Positions 33,795 through 44,159 of a stretch of 64,000 nucleotides of DNA are shown piece after piece (the first letter of the stretch is position 1; every line of letters starts with the position of its first letter). The notes beneath the pieces are model-generated. The model saw only the letters and a list, made by a program, of their open reading frames with translations, had not been told where the DNA came from and made no database searches. Source of the stretch: Diplonema japonicum (lineage: Eukaryota > Euglenozoa > Diplonemea > Diplonemida > Diplonemidae); contig OZ025657.1 in assembly GCA_964019335.1 (NCBI GenBank), forward strand, positions 62,001-126,000. The letters run 5' to 3'. The position numbers and the translations under genes were made by a program.

Positions 33795-35936
33795 TTAGTT
33801 GCTCAATGTTCTTGCAGTCGCGAAGCGGTGGCGGGAGATGCGACGCGATCCAGGTGCCTGCGGTACGTGGTTCATTCACGGGGTATCCATACCTCTGACG
33901 CTTCAGATATGCTCTCAAGATCCTCCACATTGCTGTCATTAGCCTGACCTGTGAGTTCTTGCAGGCCTTCAGCAGCTGCAAGTAGAGCAGTACGCTGCTG
34001 GGCTGCTTGCGCTTTGTTAGGTGCCGGGGTGCCTCTTATGAGGGAGAGTAGATGCGGTAAGGAGAAGACAAAAGCATTGACAGCGGTGGCGTCACTGTGT
34101 GGTGTATGTTGTGCCGTTTGTGCATACTTCTCTTCCTCGGAGCCTGACTCGGAGGAAGACTCATCTTCAGCACCGAGCCCCAACGCTCTGATGGCCTTCG
34201 CCATAGCACCGTTCACGTTGGTCCGCTGCGCTTCTTCTTCCTCTTCTTCGTCAGACTGCGGGTCGAAGTGCATGCGCAGGGCTTCACCCAAGACACCCAA
34301 CCACTCCTTGGCGAACTCTTGTTCGGTGAGCACGGCATCAGCCTCCGGGTGCTTGTCTACTACCTCCCTCAACTCCGCGAGGTGGTCAGATGTGAGGGAC
34401 ATGGCTGGCGGCACACCCGCCTCCAACGCACCGTACAACATCCTCCTTGTTGGTTCTTTGCCCGTGTTCACATGCACCTTAGTATACAGCTCGATGGCAG
34501 CCCGCACGACCTCTGTCTCGTTGGCATCCAGCCACGTCGTGTCAACTGGCATGTACACATTCTCCGCCTGCGGCTCTGGTGAACTACGGCCGGACCTCTT
34601 CCTCCTCCCGGGGTGGTTTTTGCCAAGCGTTCTATTCACGTGGTCGTCTGTCTTCGCCTTGGCCATTGCATCGTGCAGCATAGTGTCTTTAGCCGAGTTG
34701 ATCTGTTTGAGTGTACTTTGTGTCCTTTTGCTATGCATACCATGTCTGTGGTCTCCTCTGCTACGCTGACATGCACGTGTCCTGGAACGTCTGCCGCTTT
34801 CCCACGCACTTCCCCCACCTTCTGCCCTGCTGCGACGATGCGCTGAAAGTCGTGATCCCCCAACTTTACCTTCATCCTGCGAATAAAGGCCTGGTGGGGT
34901 TCCTCTTGCTTCCAACCCTCTCCGCCCAATCTCGCGCCCACAATGTCTTGACGTATTCTCTGTTTGTTGTGGGCGGTGCTGCCTTGCATACCTCAAGGTC
35001 GTTCTTACGGATTTCACACGCTGTCGCTTGTTCTTTCTTTGCTTCTTCGGAGGAGAGACGGCTGTGAATGGATAACCTTTGTTCTTGTTCAGTATACCTT
35101 CTAAGGGTGACTGTGGATATGGTCCATTTGGTGACACCGCAGCACAGCACCAGCAGCGTGACACCGATGAAGATCCACCGTACAGTGACACCCCAGTCCT
35201 CCGGGTAGTCAGGCCACAGCCTGCAAACCTGGTGTTCTGTTGTGCCAGTCCCTGTGGTGCAGATACACTGCTCGCACCTGTCACATGTTAATCCACAGTT
35301 GCACGAGGTGCAGTACGAGGAGCCTGGACCAGGACTCCAAGGTGCTGCACACGTGAAGTCGTTGCATGATATAGGCGAAGTCGTCCGGATAAGGATCTTC
35401 GAGTCCCTGCAGTTGCTGAGCCCATCTTGGCCGTTCAGCGCACTGCAATCTATATCTCGTTCAATCGCCTTCAGCGACAGCTCCCACATTGCCAGCAGCA
35501 CAACACATAACGCCAAAAGGGATAAGAACCGTTTCCTGTAGTCCCTTATGGACCAGTCGCTGACTGCAGCCATGATCCCACCTTGCTCTTCCGTTTTCTC
35601 CTCTCTTTCAAGTTCCGCAATAGCCTTGTTCGTGCTAACCATGATGTCGTCCAGAATGTTGTTGTATAGCTGCTGGCCTCTCCGCGGCTCTGAAGGGTAT
35701 CCATCTATTTTCTCAGCGTCGAAGACGGGCTCCCTCGGGTTGAGTCCCAGACCCAGCCCTCGGTGTGCCTCCAGCCTATCTAATACGTCTACCACATCGG
35801 GGTTCGTTGTCCCGCTCTTCACCTTCTCCGTCTCCTTTACGTACCTCAGCCCACCAATGGCCACGTCTGCCACAAACCCTGCACCGACGTCTATCACATT
35901 CGGCTTCTCGGTCATCTCTACATCCCCCCCAGACAT
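33795..35936 (-). CDS. Two-pass membrane protein with Cys-rich loop and acidic cytosolic tail
   Basis: Exons 35936-34992, 34959-34741, 34702-33893 and 33857-33795 give 678 residues; introns are 32, 38 and 35 nt. All three follow GTATG...AG and keep frame. There is no signal peptide. A first membrane helix lies at about 137-158 and a second at about 253-272. Between them is a loop of about 90 residues with about 14 cysteines (for example SYCTSCNCGLTCDRCEQCIC), likely disulphide-bonded in a lumen or outside the cell. The C-terminal 400 residues are soluble, with acidic runs (SDEEEEEE, SSSESGSEEE). I do not recognise the family. Confidence 0.75.
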
Positions 35937-36168
35937 TTCCTGGTGTTTGGGAGTTAACCGAAGTAAAAAAAACTGAAATAGATAATTGAACGAAAAAGGA
36001 GGGATTGTTGCAGCGCACCATGCAGTTGTGCAACACCTTCAAGGGCTTACGCCATCGCCTCGTGTCATCATATCAAAACGGTGTATTTTCCTGTGTCAGA
36101 GACCAGCGGTCACTTTGACGAGGAAAAGCATGGAAGGGAGGGATTGGTTCAGGAGATAGATAGTTCTA

Positions 36169-37419
36169 CTAGAAAAGGTTAGGGTTGCTGTTGGCGGCAA
36201 GCTGCTTAATCTGGTAGTCAAACCACGCTCCGGCAACAGGTGCATGGGGTTCTCCGGGGCGAGATCCGATGGAGTCGGTAGAACCACAGAACGAGTCGTA
36301 GCGCGAGCATTTGCTACCGCTAGGGAGGGTCTGCGAGCAGCCATCAGACTCACCGGGAGTCTTCAGCCAGTAGAAGGCGTCGATGAAGCTGCTGTTGGTG
36401 GCGGTGGTCGGGCGGCGCCCCACCCCTGCCCCACGGATGTTGCACCAGTTTGCGCAATTGCTCCTCATGTTGGGGACCCCGTTCCGGCCCGTGTCGGTGA
36501 TGAAGTGTTTTCCAGGGAAGGAGGCCGCCAGTTCCATCACATAATTTGCCTCATTCTGGGCAGGGTTGTATTGCCCCTCAAGGTGGCAGGGGTCCGCACA
36601 GCATGGGTCGCTCTGGTGCTTTCCGTTGAGGCACCATTTCAGCTGCGGACAGGCAATTCCGATAGGCTGGTAGTTGGCGACGTTGGTGGAGAAGCCACGC
36701 AGCTTGTCAAGGACGTTGAGGCGTGTCACCTCCTGGGCGAACAACTGGATGTTATTGGTCCACCCCAACCAGCCACCGTGGGCAGCGTCAAGGTAGAGAG
36801 TGGCCTGTGGGCACGCTGCAGAGAGCGTCTCGATGGCGTAAGGGATGCCCTGCTCGTAGGCGGCTTTGGTGGCGCTGTTCCCACAATGCGGGTCGCCTTG
36901 ATTGGTGGCTAGGTTCGGGAGGGAGTCCGGCTCGATGATGAGCACCATTGGCACCTTGGCACAGTGTTCCTTTACAAGCGCAGCAAGTGGGTTGATGTAC
37001 TGCGTCTTGTACTTGTTGAGTCCCGCAGAGCAGTCCCCGTCGGCGTTGTAGTTGCACGTCCCGTCAGAGTTTGGAGTGCAGCAGATCTCACCATTCGAAG
37101 CCTTCGCGTGGCAATCCCTGTTCGGGAGGTCGTACACGATCAGAGTCACGAGTTGTGCAGGCGAGCGGGACCCTGCGTCCTTCAGAATGCCCTCCACCGT
37201 GTCTGTCGTGGTCCCGTTGATCTTCGCCATCACGTCCACCCAGAAGGCGGACGGCACTTCCCGCATCCCTTCCAGCGTAGCCTTCACAGCACCAGTTGCT
37301 GTGGCGATCGACGAGTTCAACTCTTTCTGGTATGAAGGGTTCACGTAGAAGCTCTTCCCTTCAAAAGGGTTCTGCGCTGCAACAACAACAGCAGCCACGC
37401 ATAATACATTTCGCAACAT
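36169..37419 (-). CDS. Secreted GH6 cellulase (cellobiohydrolase/endoglucanase)
   Basis: 416 residues, single exon. The N-terminus MLRNVLCVAAVVVAA is a signal peptide. The GH6 motifs are complete: VYDLPNRDC with the assisting Asp97, IIEPDSLPNL with the catalytic acid Asp165, YLDAAHGGWLGW, HFITDTGRNG, and the lid region FYWLKTPGESDG. No carbohydrate-binding module is present. GH6 enzymes cleave beta-1,4-glucan from the non-reducing end with inversion. Diplonemids are reported to degrade algal cell walls, which fits. Numerous cysteines fit an exported protein. The start follows a CCATAG acceptor by 14 nt. Exo or endo mode cannot be decided without modelling the tunnel loops. Confidence 0.95.
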   Translation of the reverse strand: MLRNVLCVAAVVVAAQNPFEGKSFYVNPSYQKELNSSIATATGAVKATLEGMREVPSAFWVDVMAKINGTTTDTVEGILKDAGSRSPAQLVTLIVYDLPNRDCHAKASNGEICCTPNSDGTCNYNADGDCSAGLNKYKTQYINPLAALVKEHCAKVPMVLIIEPDSLPNLATNQGDPHCGNSATKAAYEQGIPYAIETLSAACPQATLYLDAAHGGWLGWTNNIQLFAQEVTRLNVLDKLRGFSTNVANYQPIGIACPQLKWCLNGKHQSDPCCADPCHLEGQYNPAQNEANYVMELAASFPGKHFITDTGRNGVPNMRSNCANWCNIRGAGVGRRPTTATNSSFIDAFYWLKTPGESDGCSQTLPSGSKCSRYDSFCGSTDSIGSRPGEPHAPVAGAWFDYQIKQLAANSNPNLF

Positions 37420-37535
37420 ATTCAGGAATGTCCCTATGGAGTCTTTTAGGAGATATCAAGGACACAAAATAAGCTCTATGAAACGAAACGATCATTAAAA
37501 ATAAATCTAAACTCTAATGAATACAAAAGTACTGC

Positions 37536-38425
37536 TCACACAGGCGCTTCACGGTACATGTTTCTAATGTTGTCTAGCATTGTTTGGTACATCATTCCGC
37601 GCTGAGAAGTTAATGGGAGGCTGGTTGCAGTTTGGGAAGGCGACAAAGGAGGTGGTGGAGGTGATGATGTCATGTCCTCCTTGTCAGGAAGGCATATGAT
37701 ACCGTCATCATCAGCCCAGCCTGGAGGGGGGGGAGGAGGGGGGGGCGAGTCGTCTCTTTTACTGGCTAACCTGCGCGCAACACTGCTTTGTGCCAGCTTG
37801 TCTCGCTTCACCTTCCATGACTCGCTGGTCACAGGTGCTGGTGGATGGTGAGGGGTTTCTTTTCTACGTAGCCGTTGTTTTGAGGACGTAGTACCAGGTT
37901 TCGACAACCTCTCGTGTACTGAGGGCATTGTGTTGACCTTTAGAGGTCGAAGGGGGATAATCTTTTCCTCTTCGGGCTCCTCAACAGCCCAAGCACAATG
38001 AGGTGCGGCAACAGGAACCGGTGCTGGTGCTGGCACAGGTGTAGGTGTAGGAGCCGAAATCTCCTGCATCCTTAGCATGTCTATGATCCTGTCCCTCTCA
38101 TCGACCACCGCATCTGCTTCCCTCACAAATCCATTCACTAGATTGTGCAGCACACCCACAAACCCCCTGATATCTTCCTTTACTTTCTTGAACATGCTCT
38201 TCGCCTTCACCTTATTCTCCTTCCTTTCAACAAGTTGAACAATTATCTCTTCCGCTTCCTGCAACCTGATACCGATCTGTGGGTGTGCCTTCCCTTTCCA
38301 CTGCATACCTTTTCCCTCCATTCTTCAGGCAGTTCGATCCGCCTCGGCAGTTCTGAGACTGGCATGTTGTGTGTCATCTCTTTGCGAAGTGCAAGGAGCA
38401 AAATACGGGAGTGCTGCTCATACAT
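37536..38425 (-). CDS. Coiled-coil and proline-rich protein
   Basis: Exons 38425-38309 and 38276-37536, 285 residues, with a 32-nt intron (38277-38308). Residues about 40-100 are helical (EAEEIIVQLVERKENKVKAK). A Pro/Ala tract (PTPTPVPAPAPVPVAAP) and two poly-proline runs (PPPPPPPPGWADDDG, SSPPPPPLSP) follow; such runs could bind profilin, SH3 or WW modules. The conserved-looking C-terminus is MLDNIRNMYREAP. The start is only 10 nt from the upstream stop codon. The family is unknown. Confidence 0.7.
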
Positions 38426-38435
38426 AATAATACAA

Positions 38436-39164
38436 CTAACTAATTTGAGACTTCCAAACTCTAGGCCCTTGTGTATACGAAGGAGGGCGGTAGTGGAGAG
38501 GTGGTTCTGGGAGGGGACGCTGAGATCGAAGGTGGTGGGGCACCGTCTCGAGCTCCGGTGTCGGATCGTATAAGGATATCTCCTTGGGGGCGAAGGAGTG
38601 TGTGGATGAAGAGTGGCGCTCCCAGTTCCTAGAGTAGTGGGACGCAGGATGAGAAAGGCTGTCGATGGGAGTGGATGCTTTATTTTGAACTTTTTCGGTC
38701 TTGTCACGATTCCACCTAGATTCTTGCCTTTGCAACCATTCAACATCTCTGTCACCCCCTGCATGGTGTTTGAATAGCTGGGCATGGACAGGGTTTCCTA
38801 TATATGGGCATTCGAGTCCACCCTCACACACGTGCCGTCTTCCCTCGCACACATCTCCCTCATGTCCTGTGCACATCGGCAGCACGTGGTAAAAGCTCAA
38901 GCAATGCTCGACGTCTCTTAGTCCTTTGCAGCTTGGTCCATTTTCGCATCTGTGTTGGTATCTACTGGCATGTGCATCCTCGTTCACCCTAGGGCAGTTG
39001 TTGAAGTTTGGACACATCTTCTTATGCTCTTTGACGCTGACGACACCATGCTTGTACCTCTCGGGGTTGGTGCTGTCTGCGTGCCGCAGTGTCTCCAGAC
39101 GGCGGATAGAATGAGAGATGTCACGAGCTGCCATATTGAGGGCACTGCTTGTGAGGTACATCAT
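38436..39164 (-). CDS. Protein with three tandem CCHH fingers, PBZ-like
   Basis: 242 residues from ATG 39164; Met11 (39134) is a likely alternative start because it follows CAAGCAG. Three fingers share C-x5-C-x7-H-x5-H: C51/C57/H65/H71, C73/C79/H87/H93 and C113/C119/H127/H133. The third, CPYIGNPVHAQLFKHHAGGD, strongly resembles the poly(ADP-ribose)-binding PBZ finger (C-x5-C-x6-H-x5-H with NPxH and HxxGD). The C-terminal 100 residues are disordered and basic. A role in binding poly(ADP-ribose) or another nucleic-acid-like ligand is an inference from the finger pattern; the extra residue before the first His is a difference from PBZ. Confidence 0.75.
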   Translation of the reverse strand: MMYLTSSALNMAARDISHSIRRLETLRHADSTNPERYKHGVVSVKEHKKMCPNFNNCPRVNEDAHASRYQHRCENGPSCKGLRDVEHCLSFYHVLPMCTGHEGDVCEGRRHVCEGGLECPYIGNPVHAQLFKHHAGGDRDVEWLQRQESRWNRDKTEKVQNKASTPIDSLSHPASHYSRNWERHSSSTHSFAPKEISLYDPTPELETVPHHLRSQRPLPEPPLHYRPPSYTQGPRVWKSQIS

Positions 39165-39375
39165 AAAGCGATCAGGTGAAATGTATACATTGTGAGATCA
39201 ATCTTTTAAAAGTCTTGTTCCCGTTCCTTGGAAACAAGCTTCGGGTTCATTCCTTTCTTTTTTTCAACAGAGCTAGCGAGCTTAACAGAAACTCCTATGT
39301 CTTGTTGGTTCTATGGCCCGTCACCCCAATTGAAGGTAGATAAGACAATCGTATTGTGCGACCTTCAACAGAAAG

Positions 39376-39975
39376 TCAGAACAAAGCTGCTGTGTTGAGC
39401 ACCTGAATACCGGAGACAGGCTTACGGTGCTCTTCGGGTGCTGGCGGTTCGACTTTCCGCTTCTTCCGGGGGACAGGGTTCAGATCCTGTTCAGGGGGGC
39501 AGGTACATGAGTCAGAATCTGAAGTAGGGGCCCAGTGCCCGTGGCATTCAAGCTCGGGCATGACCTGCTTACGGCACCTTGGGCACACTCTGTTTTTCGT
39601 CTTTGTGAGTACTGCGTCAACAGTGGAGTCCAATATCATCTCTTCGCGAACGGCTGCCCTTTCATTAAGCATTTTAGAAGGGTTCAACACAAGCTTTTTG
39701 ATGAATTCGTCAACTTCGGTACCTGTGCACTTCAATTTTTTAATTTTGCCTAGTACTGTGCACACTTCCCGAAGTCTCACCCTATAGCTTTGCAGCTCAC
39801 AGAAGTACTTATCTAACAGTGCCTCGATCTTCGTTCCTAGAACCTTCTCCTTCGCTGCTTCAGAGAGCCGCTCCCTTGCCCTCACTCGTATACTCTCAGT
39901 TTTCCCGAAAGCACCATCCTTTATCTCAAGCACGGCCTTTGACGTTTTGAACCTTATTCTTGCCGCAGGAGACAT
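39376..39975 (-). CDS. Unknown basic protein with Cys/His cluster
   Basis: 199 residues, single exon, ATG shortly after a GGGCAG acceptor. Residues 15-115 are helical and charged. A possible zinc site (CPRCRKQ...ECHGHW) lies at about 131-147. It is followed by a Cys pair (SCTCPP) and a basic stretch (PRKKRKV) that fits a nuclear localisation signal. I do not recognise the family; a nuclear protein is the best guess. Confidence 0.6.
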   Translation of the reverse strand: MSPAARIRFKTSKAVLEIKDGAFGKTESIRVRARERLSEAAKEKVLGTKIEALLDKYFCELQSYRVRLREVCTVLGKIKKLKCTGTEVDEFIKKLVLNPSKMLNERAAVREEMILDSTVDAVLTKTKNRVCPRCRKQVMPELECHGHWAPTSDSDSCTCPPEQDLNPVPRKKRKVEPPAPEEHRKPVSGIQVLNTAALF

Positions 39976-40029
39976 TTTTGTGTCACTGCCCTGTGTGGTG
40001 TGGTCGCGGGCACAACAAGAGCTCTCGTT

Positions 40030-41635
40030 TTACAGTTCTATGGGGTCCGTAAAAGATCCTACCATCCGCTTCTTCGCTTGCTGTTTGTAGCCGCTGTCTT
40101 CGAACTCGGTGCTGACAGAGCTCTCGTCATCAGCTCTCATGCGTCTAATGCCGGGTAAGTTCTCCTGATGGGGTGGATACATGTGCAGGTACATACCTCC
40201 TCATCAGAGAGGAGAACAATATCTGAGTGGGAGCGCTTCCTTGTCTCCTTAGGGATCTTTAATTCGAGCTTCGGCTCCCAACTCCCGTCGGCGTGGAGGA
40301 TAATATGCGTCACCGAGTCATCGTCCCGCACACAGGGTGCTTGCAGGATTGTGTTGAAGACAGGGTCGTATTCTATACGAGAGAGAGATGCTGGCTCGTC
40401 ACATTCGGGACAAGCCCACAAACGAGAAGAACAACAAAAGTTGATAAAGGTATCTAAGTCGAATCTAGTGTGATGTGTGCAAGAAGGGGTGCGTGCGGGA
40501 ATAGATATGCGGCGGAGGGTAACAGGATCGAGCAAGCTCACGACTGCCTTGTCGAATGTCACGTCTGTCGAAGTGACAGGCGCTGGCGGGAGGGCTGCGG
40601 GGCTGCAGGTTAGAAGCTTCTTCTTTGCTTCCTCAATGATGCTACTGACGCCCACATGTTTCACAAGACACGCTGCGATAATGATCCCTTGGGGTATGAC
40701 ATCTGCCTCGATGCGGATGATGGCGGACTTTGTAAAGGGGGATATGTAAGGGCTGATGTCAACGGGGCAGGTTGTGCGGTACCACTCCTTGCTCTCGTCA
40801 CGTTCACGCCACGAACCATGCGGCACAGTGAGATACCGTGCATCCACCTTTGCTTCTACGCACAGGGAGATTGTCTCTGGCCACTGTGCAGGGCGTAGGT
40901 CTTGCGTGAGACATATGAGGTGCACGGCAGTCGTTCGCTTACGGTTCGCAACCTTTAAATACTCATCGTTTGAAAGTATGACCTTCAGGCTGTTCTTGTA
41001 CGTTGTGTTCTTCACCCCGTGATGTCGCAGCACTGCGATACCCTGTGGTGGTGGTGGTGGAGAGAGATATGCTTCCTATATACCTCTTTTTCGAGCCATC
41101 GTATTGTGGGAGAATGAGGCTGCTGATGGCCCGACAGCTGAGGATCGGCGCTGAGGCGCTCGGTAATCGAAGTGATATCCTGTTCGTTATTTATTATACG
41201 TTTTCTTCTTCATACCCATTTATCGGCACGCGACACCTTTGAAGGAGGAGGTATTAGCGGAGCAAGTGGTGGTGTTGGCTTTTCTTCTGATTCCTGTTCA
41301 GAATCATCCCATGCTTCATCTTCTTCTTGTTTCTGCTCGATGCCCACAGAATGTATTGTTATCACACCAGGCAGACCTTCTGGTGTGGGGTCTCGAAAAA
41401 ACTCAATTTGTGATATTACCTCGCTTTTACTGCGAACTAAATGCACTTCGGCTCCAAGGGGCTTGTAGGCGGTGCTTATCTCCGACAGCAGTGCTCGAAG
41501 ATCGACAACATAGTACTTGTTCAACCTCCCGCTTAAAAGTCTTGTCTTGAATTCTAAAAATGTTTCATCTGTATTTATTAAATTGTACCATTGTCTTAGC
41601 ACTCTCTCCTTTGTTTCTCCCAATCGCGGGAGCAT
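40030..41635 (-). CDS. SIZ/PIAS-type SUMO E3 ligase
   Basis: Exons 41635-41216, 41179-41084, 41042-40197 and 40164-40030, 498 residues; introns are 36, 41 and 32 nt. Residues about 35-75 (YYVVDLRALLSE...SKSEVISQIEFF) look like a SAP DNA-binding domain. Residues about 175-310 fit a PINIT-like region. The SP-RING is clear: LLDPVTLRRISIPART, CTHHTRFDLDTF, then CPEC; its Cys, His, Cys, Cys set binds one zinc. SP-RING proteins pass SUMO from Ubc9 to nuclear substrates. The C-terminus has a SUMO-interaction-like DIVLLSDEE. Before splicing the gene looks like two fragments, and the second has no ATG. Confidence 0.9.
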
Positions 41636-41799
41636 CTTTCTATCCTTTTCAAAAATTCATTTTTTTTTTTTTGGTCGTATTTAGGCTTAATAAAGGTGGA
41701 AAAAAAACGGAAATAAAATGAGAGGGAGAGAAAATAATCAAAATAAATTCACTATGATAGGAACGAAGTGGTTAGCAACGGCCCGCCGCGGTGGCGTGC

Positions 41800-42418
41800 C
41801 TACCTTATGATGCTCCCCTTTTGGGGTCGTTCCCTGCTACCCACCGTAGTGCCTAGCTGTCGTTTATATCTTCCAATCCTTTCTTTCCGGTAATCTTCTC
41901 TCAGTCCTTTCAGCTTGGTCGCCGTCAGCCCCGATGCAAACAGGGCCCTCCTATCAAAGCCAACGACGTGGTCGCGGCCAATGGATCGTAGTGATCTCAC
42001 CTTCTTGCATGACTGCGCCGGAAAAGCGCGTCTCCTCTTCTCCCTCATCCATGTCGCTTGCAGCGTATCCAGGATCCGCTTGATCCTCACCGCCTTCTTG
42101 TTGATGTCAATCGTCGTGTTGATGTTAACCCCCAGCGTCTTCTTCGTGTACAACGAGTTGCGCGCCCCGCTCATCAGCCATGGCCTCTGCCTTCTCCGCC
42201 TCGGACAGGGCCCGGAGCCCCAACCCTCTCGAGGACACCGCCAGACCCCTGCCCGCCGCGTCCGCCCACTTCAAGGCCTCCACCAGTGGGGTCTCCGGCT
42301 TGAGCCAGAGGATGTGGTGCGCGTGGTTCTCCTGGCCGCCAAAGAACTTCAAGGCCCTGAAGAAGATACCACCCCTCCCCGAGGCCGCCTCAAGCACTGC
42401 CGCCTCAGCTTCCGGCAA
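41800..42418 (-). pseudogene. Two overlapping GC-rich frames, possible broken gene or element
   Basis: Two minus-strand frames with strong G/C third positions overlap by 50 nt: 42418-42125 (97 codons, no ATG start) and 42174-41800 (124 codons). The first ends EEDAGG, and the second starts MSGARNSLYTKK in another frame. No intron with GT-AG ends reconciles them. Together they look like one coding region broken by a frameshift. The second has a basic, Lys/Arg-rich content reminiscent of a retroelement end, but I could not match a family. Plus-strand frames in the same DNA have poorer codon choice. Confidence 0.3.
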
Positions 42419-42995
42419 TAAAAGAAAAGTATAAAAAGAAAGGAAAAAAAAAAAACAAAAAAAAACCCCTCCCAGAAATTGCCTTCTTTTTAATATATTT
42501 ATCCACTAAAAAAAAAAAGAGAGAGATTATTTTTACCTCCAGCACGCATTCTTTTTTTAAAAGAAAAAGAAGAAAAAAAAAAAAAAAAAGACAAGGCAGT
42601 AGTTGTACATGAAGGTGACCTATGCAAGAAAAAAAAAAGGGGGGAAGGGCTTATGGCAGAATTGCTTTCTGGAAGCCTTCTTCTTTTTTTTACCCTTCAA
42701 TAGCCAGATAACAAAATAAAATCTTTATGCTTTCGTTTAAAACCTTTTTTCTTCCCAACGTTTTCTTTTTTTATTCCCCTTCGTTCCTAACTACTCCTTT
42801 GCTTGGCTTAGCTCCTTTGATAGAGCCTCTGCGAAAAGGTCCTATATCCAGGAACTAGAAACACAGCAAAAAGAGATAACGGGTGTTAGAAAAAAAAGGG
42901 GGAGGGGAGGGGAGGGGAAAGGGGATGAAGGGTTGGAAGGGGTCTGATTAAACAATCAACCATCAGTCCCCAATGCTTAACACATGTTCCGACGC
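42419..42995. other. Intergenic, low complexity
   Basis: Poly(A) and poly(T) runs and a GGGAGGGG tandem near 42900. No gene on either strand. It includes the 3' UTR of aldolase copy 2. Confidence 0.5.
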
Positions 42996-44159
42996 TCAGT
43001 AGGTGTTGCCCTTGATGTAAAGGGACTCCTGGGCACCCTTGGTGTCCTCGCTCTCAATGTAGCGGCCCTGTTTTTTCTTTTTGGGGGGTTAAGAAGAAAG
43101 ACATACGAGGCAAGCAAGGGAGTTCATCTTTGCCCTGTGGAGGAAGACCTTGCGGGCGACCGCCGTGTTCTCGTCCTTGCCACCCCAAGCCTTGAGGGCA
43201 GAGCTCTGGAGGGCCCTGGCGTAGCTGAACCTGAGGGCCCAGGGCTTCGGGATGTCGGTGACGTTGTTCATGGCGTTCAGGTTGGCGGAAGCGTTCTGCT
43301 CGGAGAGGCCGCCGGAGAGGAAGAAGACACCGGGGACAGCGGCGGGGAGGGTCCTCGACAGGGTGGTCACAGTGGCGCGAGCAACCTCAACGGCGGCGGC
43401 GGTCATCCCGCTGTCCGCCCCGTGCACCACCATGTTGGGCTTCAGGAACATCGCCTCGAAGTGAACCCCGTGCTGGTGCAGGGCACGCACCACCTCCGCC
43501 CACACCCTCTGTGACACAGCCATGCAGGTCGCCATGTCGTGCGTTCCATCAATCATCACCTCTGGCTCCACGATGGGCACAAGCCCCTGGCGCTGAGACA
43601 GCTGCGCGTACTTCGCCAGCGTCTCCGCGTTGTGGTGGATCAGGTACTCGGACACTGTCCCGTTCTGGATCTTGTAGGTATTCCTCCACTTGCAGAACCT
43701 CGCTCCCATTGCGTAGTACTCCTTCGCCCTCTTCTCGTAGTTGTCCAGCCCCTGCGTCGCCTGCTCACCGGGGGCCCCGCACACAGCGTCCACGAGACCC
43801 TTGTCCGTCTTTATCCCGGGCACCACTCCCATCGCCTTGCAAGCCTCGGGGAACGACGTGCCGTCGTCCAACTTCTGCGTCAGCGTCTCCTCGTGGAAGA
43901 TCACGCCACCGACGTACTCCTCCATCCCCTTCGCTCCGATCATCAGAGCACGGTAGCGCCTCCTGTTCTCCTCGTTGTTCTCCAAACCGATCGGCTTGAA
44001 CCTCTTGTCGCAGCTCCCCTGAGACTCGTCCGCCGCCAGGATCCCCTTACCGGGCTGGCACATACGCTTTGTGGTCGAGATCAGCTCCTCGTAGAAGGGC
44101 GTATCCAAACGGTCGTATGTCGACAGGTGGCTCTTCATCACTTCGATGCGTCCGGACAT
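42996..44159 (-). CDS. Fructose-bisphosphate aldolase class I, glycosomal, copy 2
   Basis: Exons 44159-43107 and 43067-42996, 374 residues, same exon lengths as copy 1 at 32431-33614. The two proteins differ only near the ends (MSGRIEVMK against MSARLEVMK, two changes near residue 25, one residue at the splice junction and one in the last exon). The PTS2 RIEVMKSHL is intact and all catalytic residues are kept. The intron (43068-43106) is 39 nt, against 59 in copy 1, and is diverged in sequence. Flanking DNA is unrelated. This points to recent duplication or continuing gene conversion of the coding part. Confidence 0.96.

Noticed and set aside
33872-35284. 470-codon single-exon gene with a basic N-terminal half
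   Set aside because: The true reading splices three short introns. The first part of this frame runs antiparallel to the membrane gene's real frame and carries no domain, while the spliced model links two membrane helices to the acidic tail.
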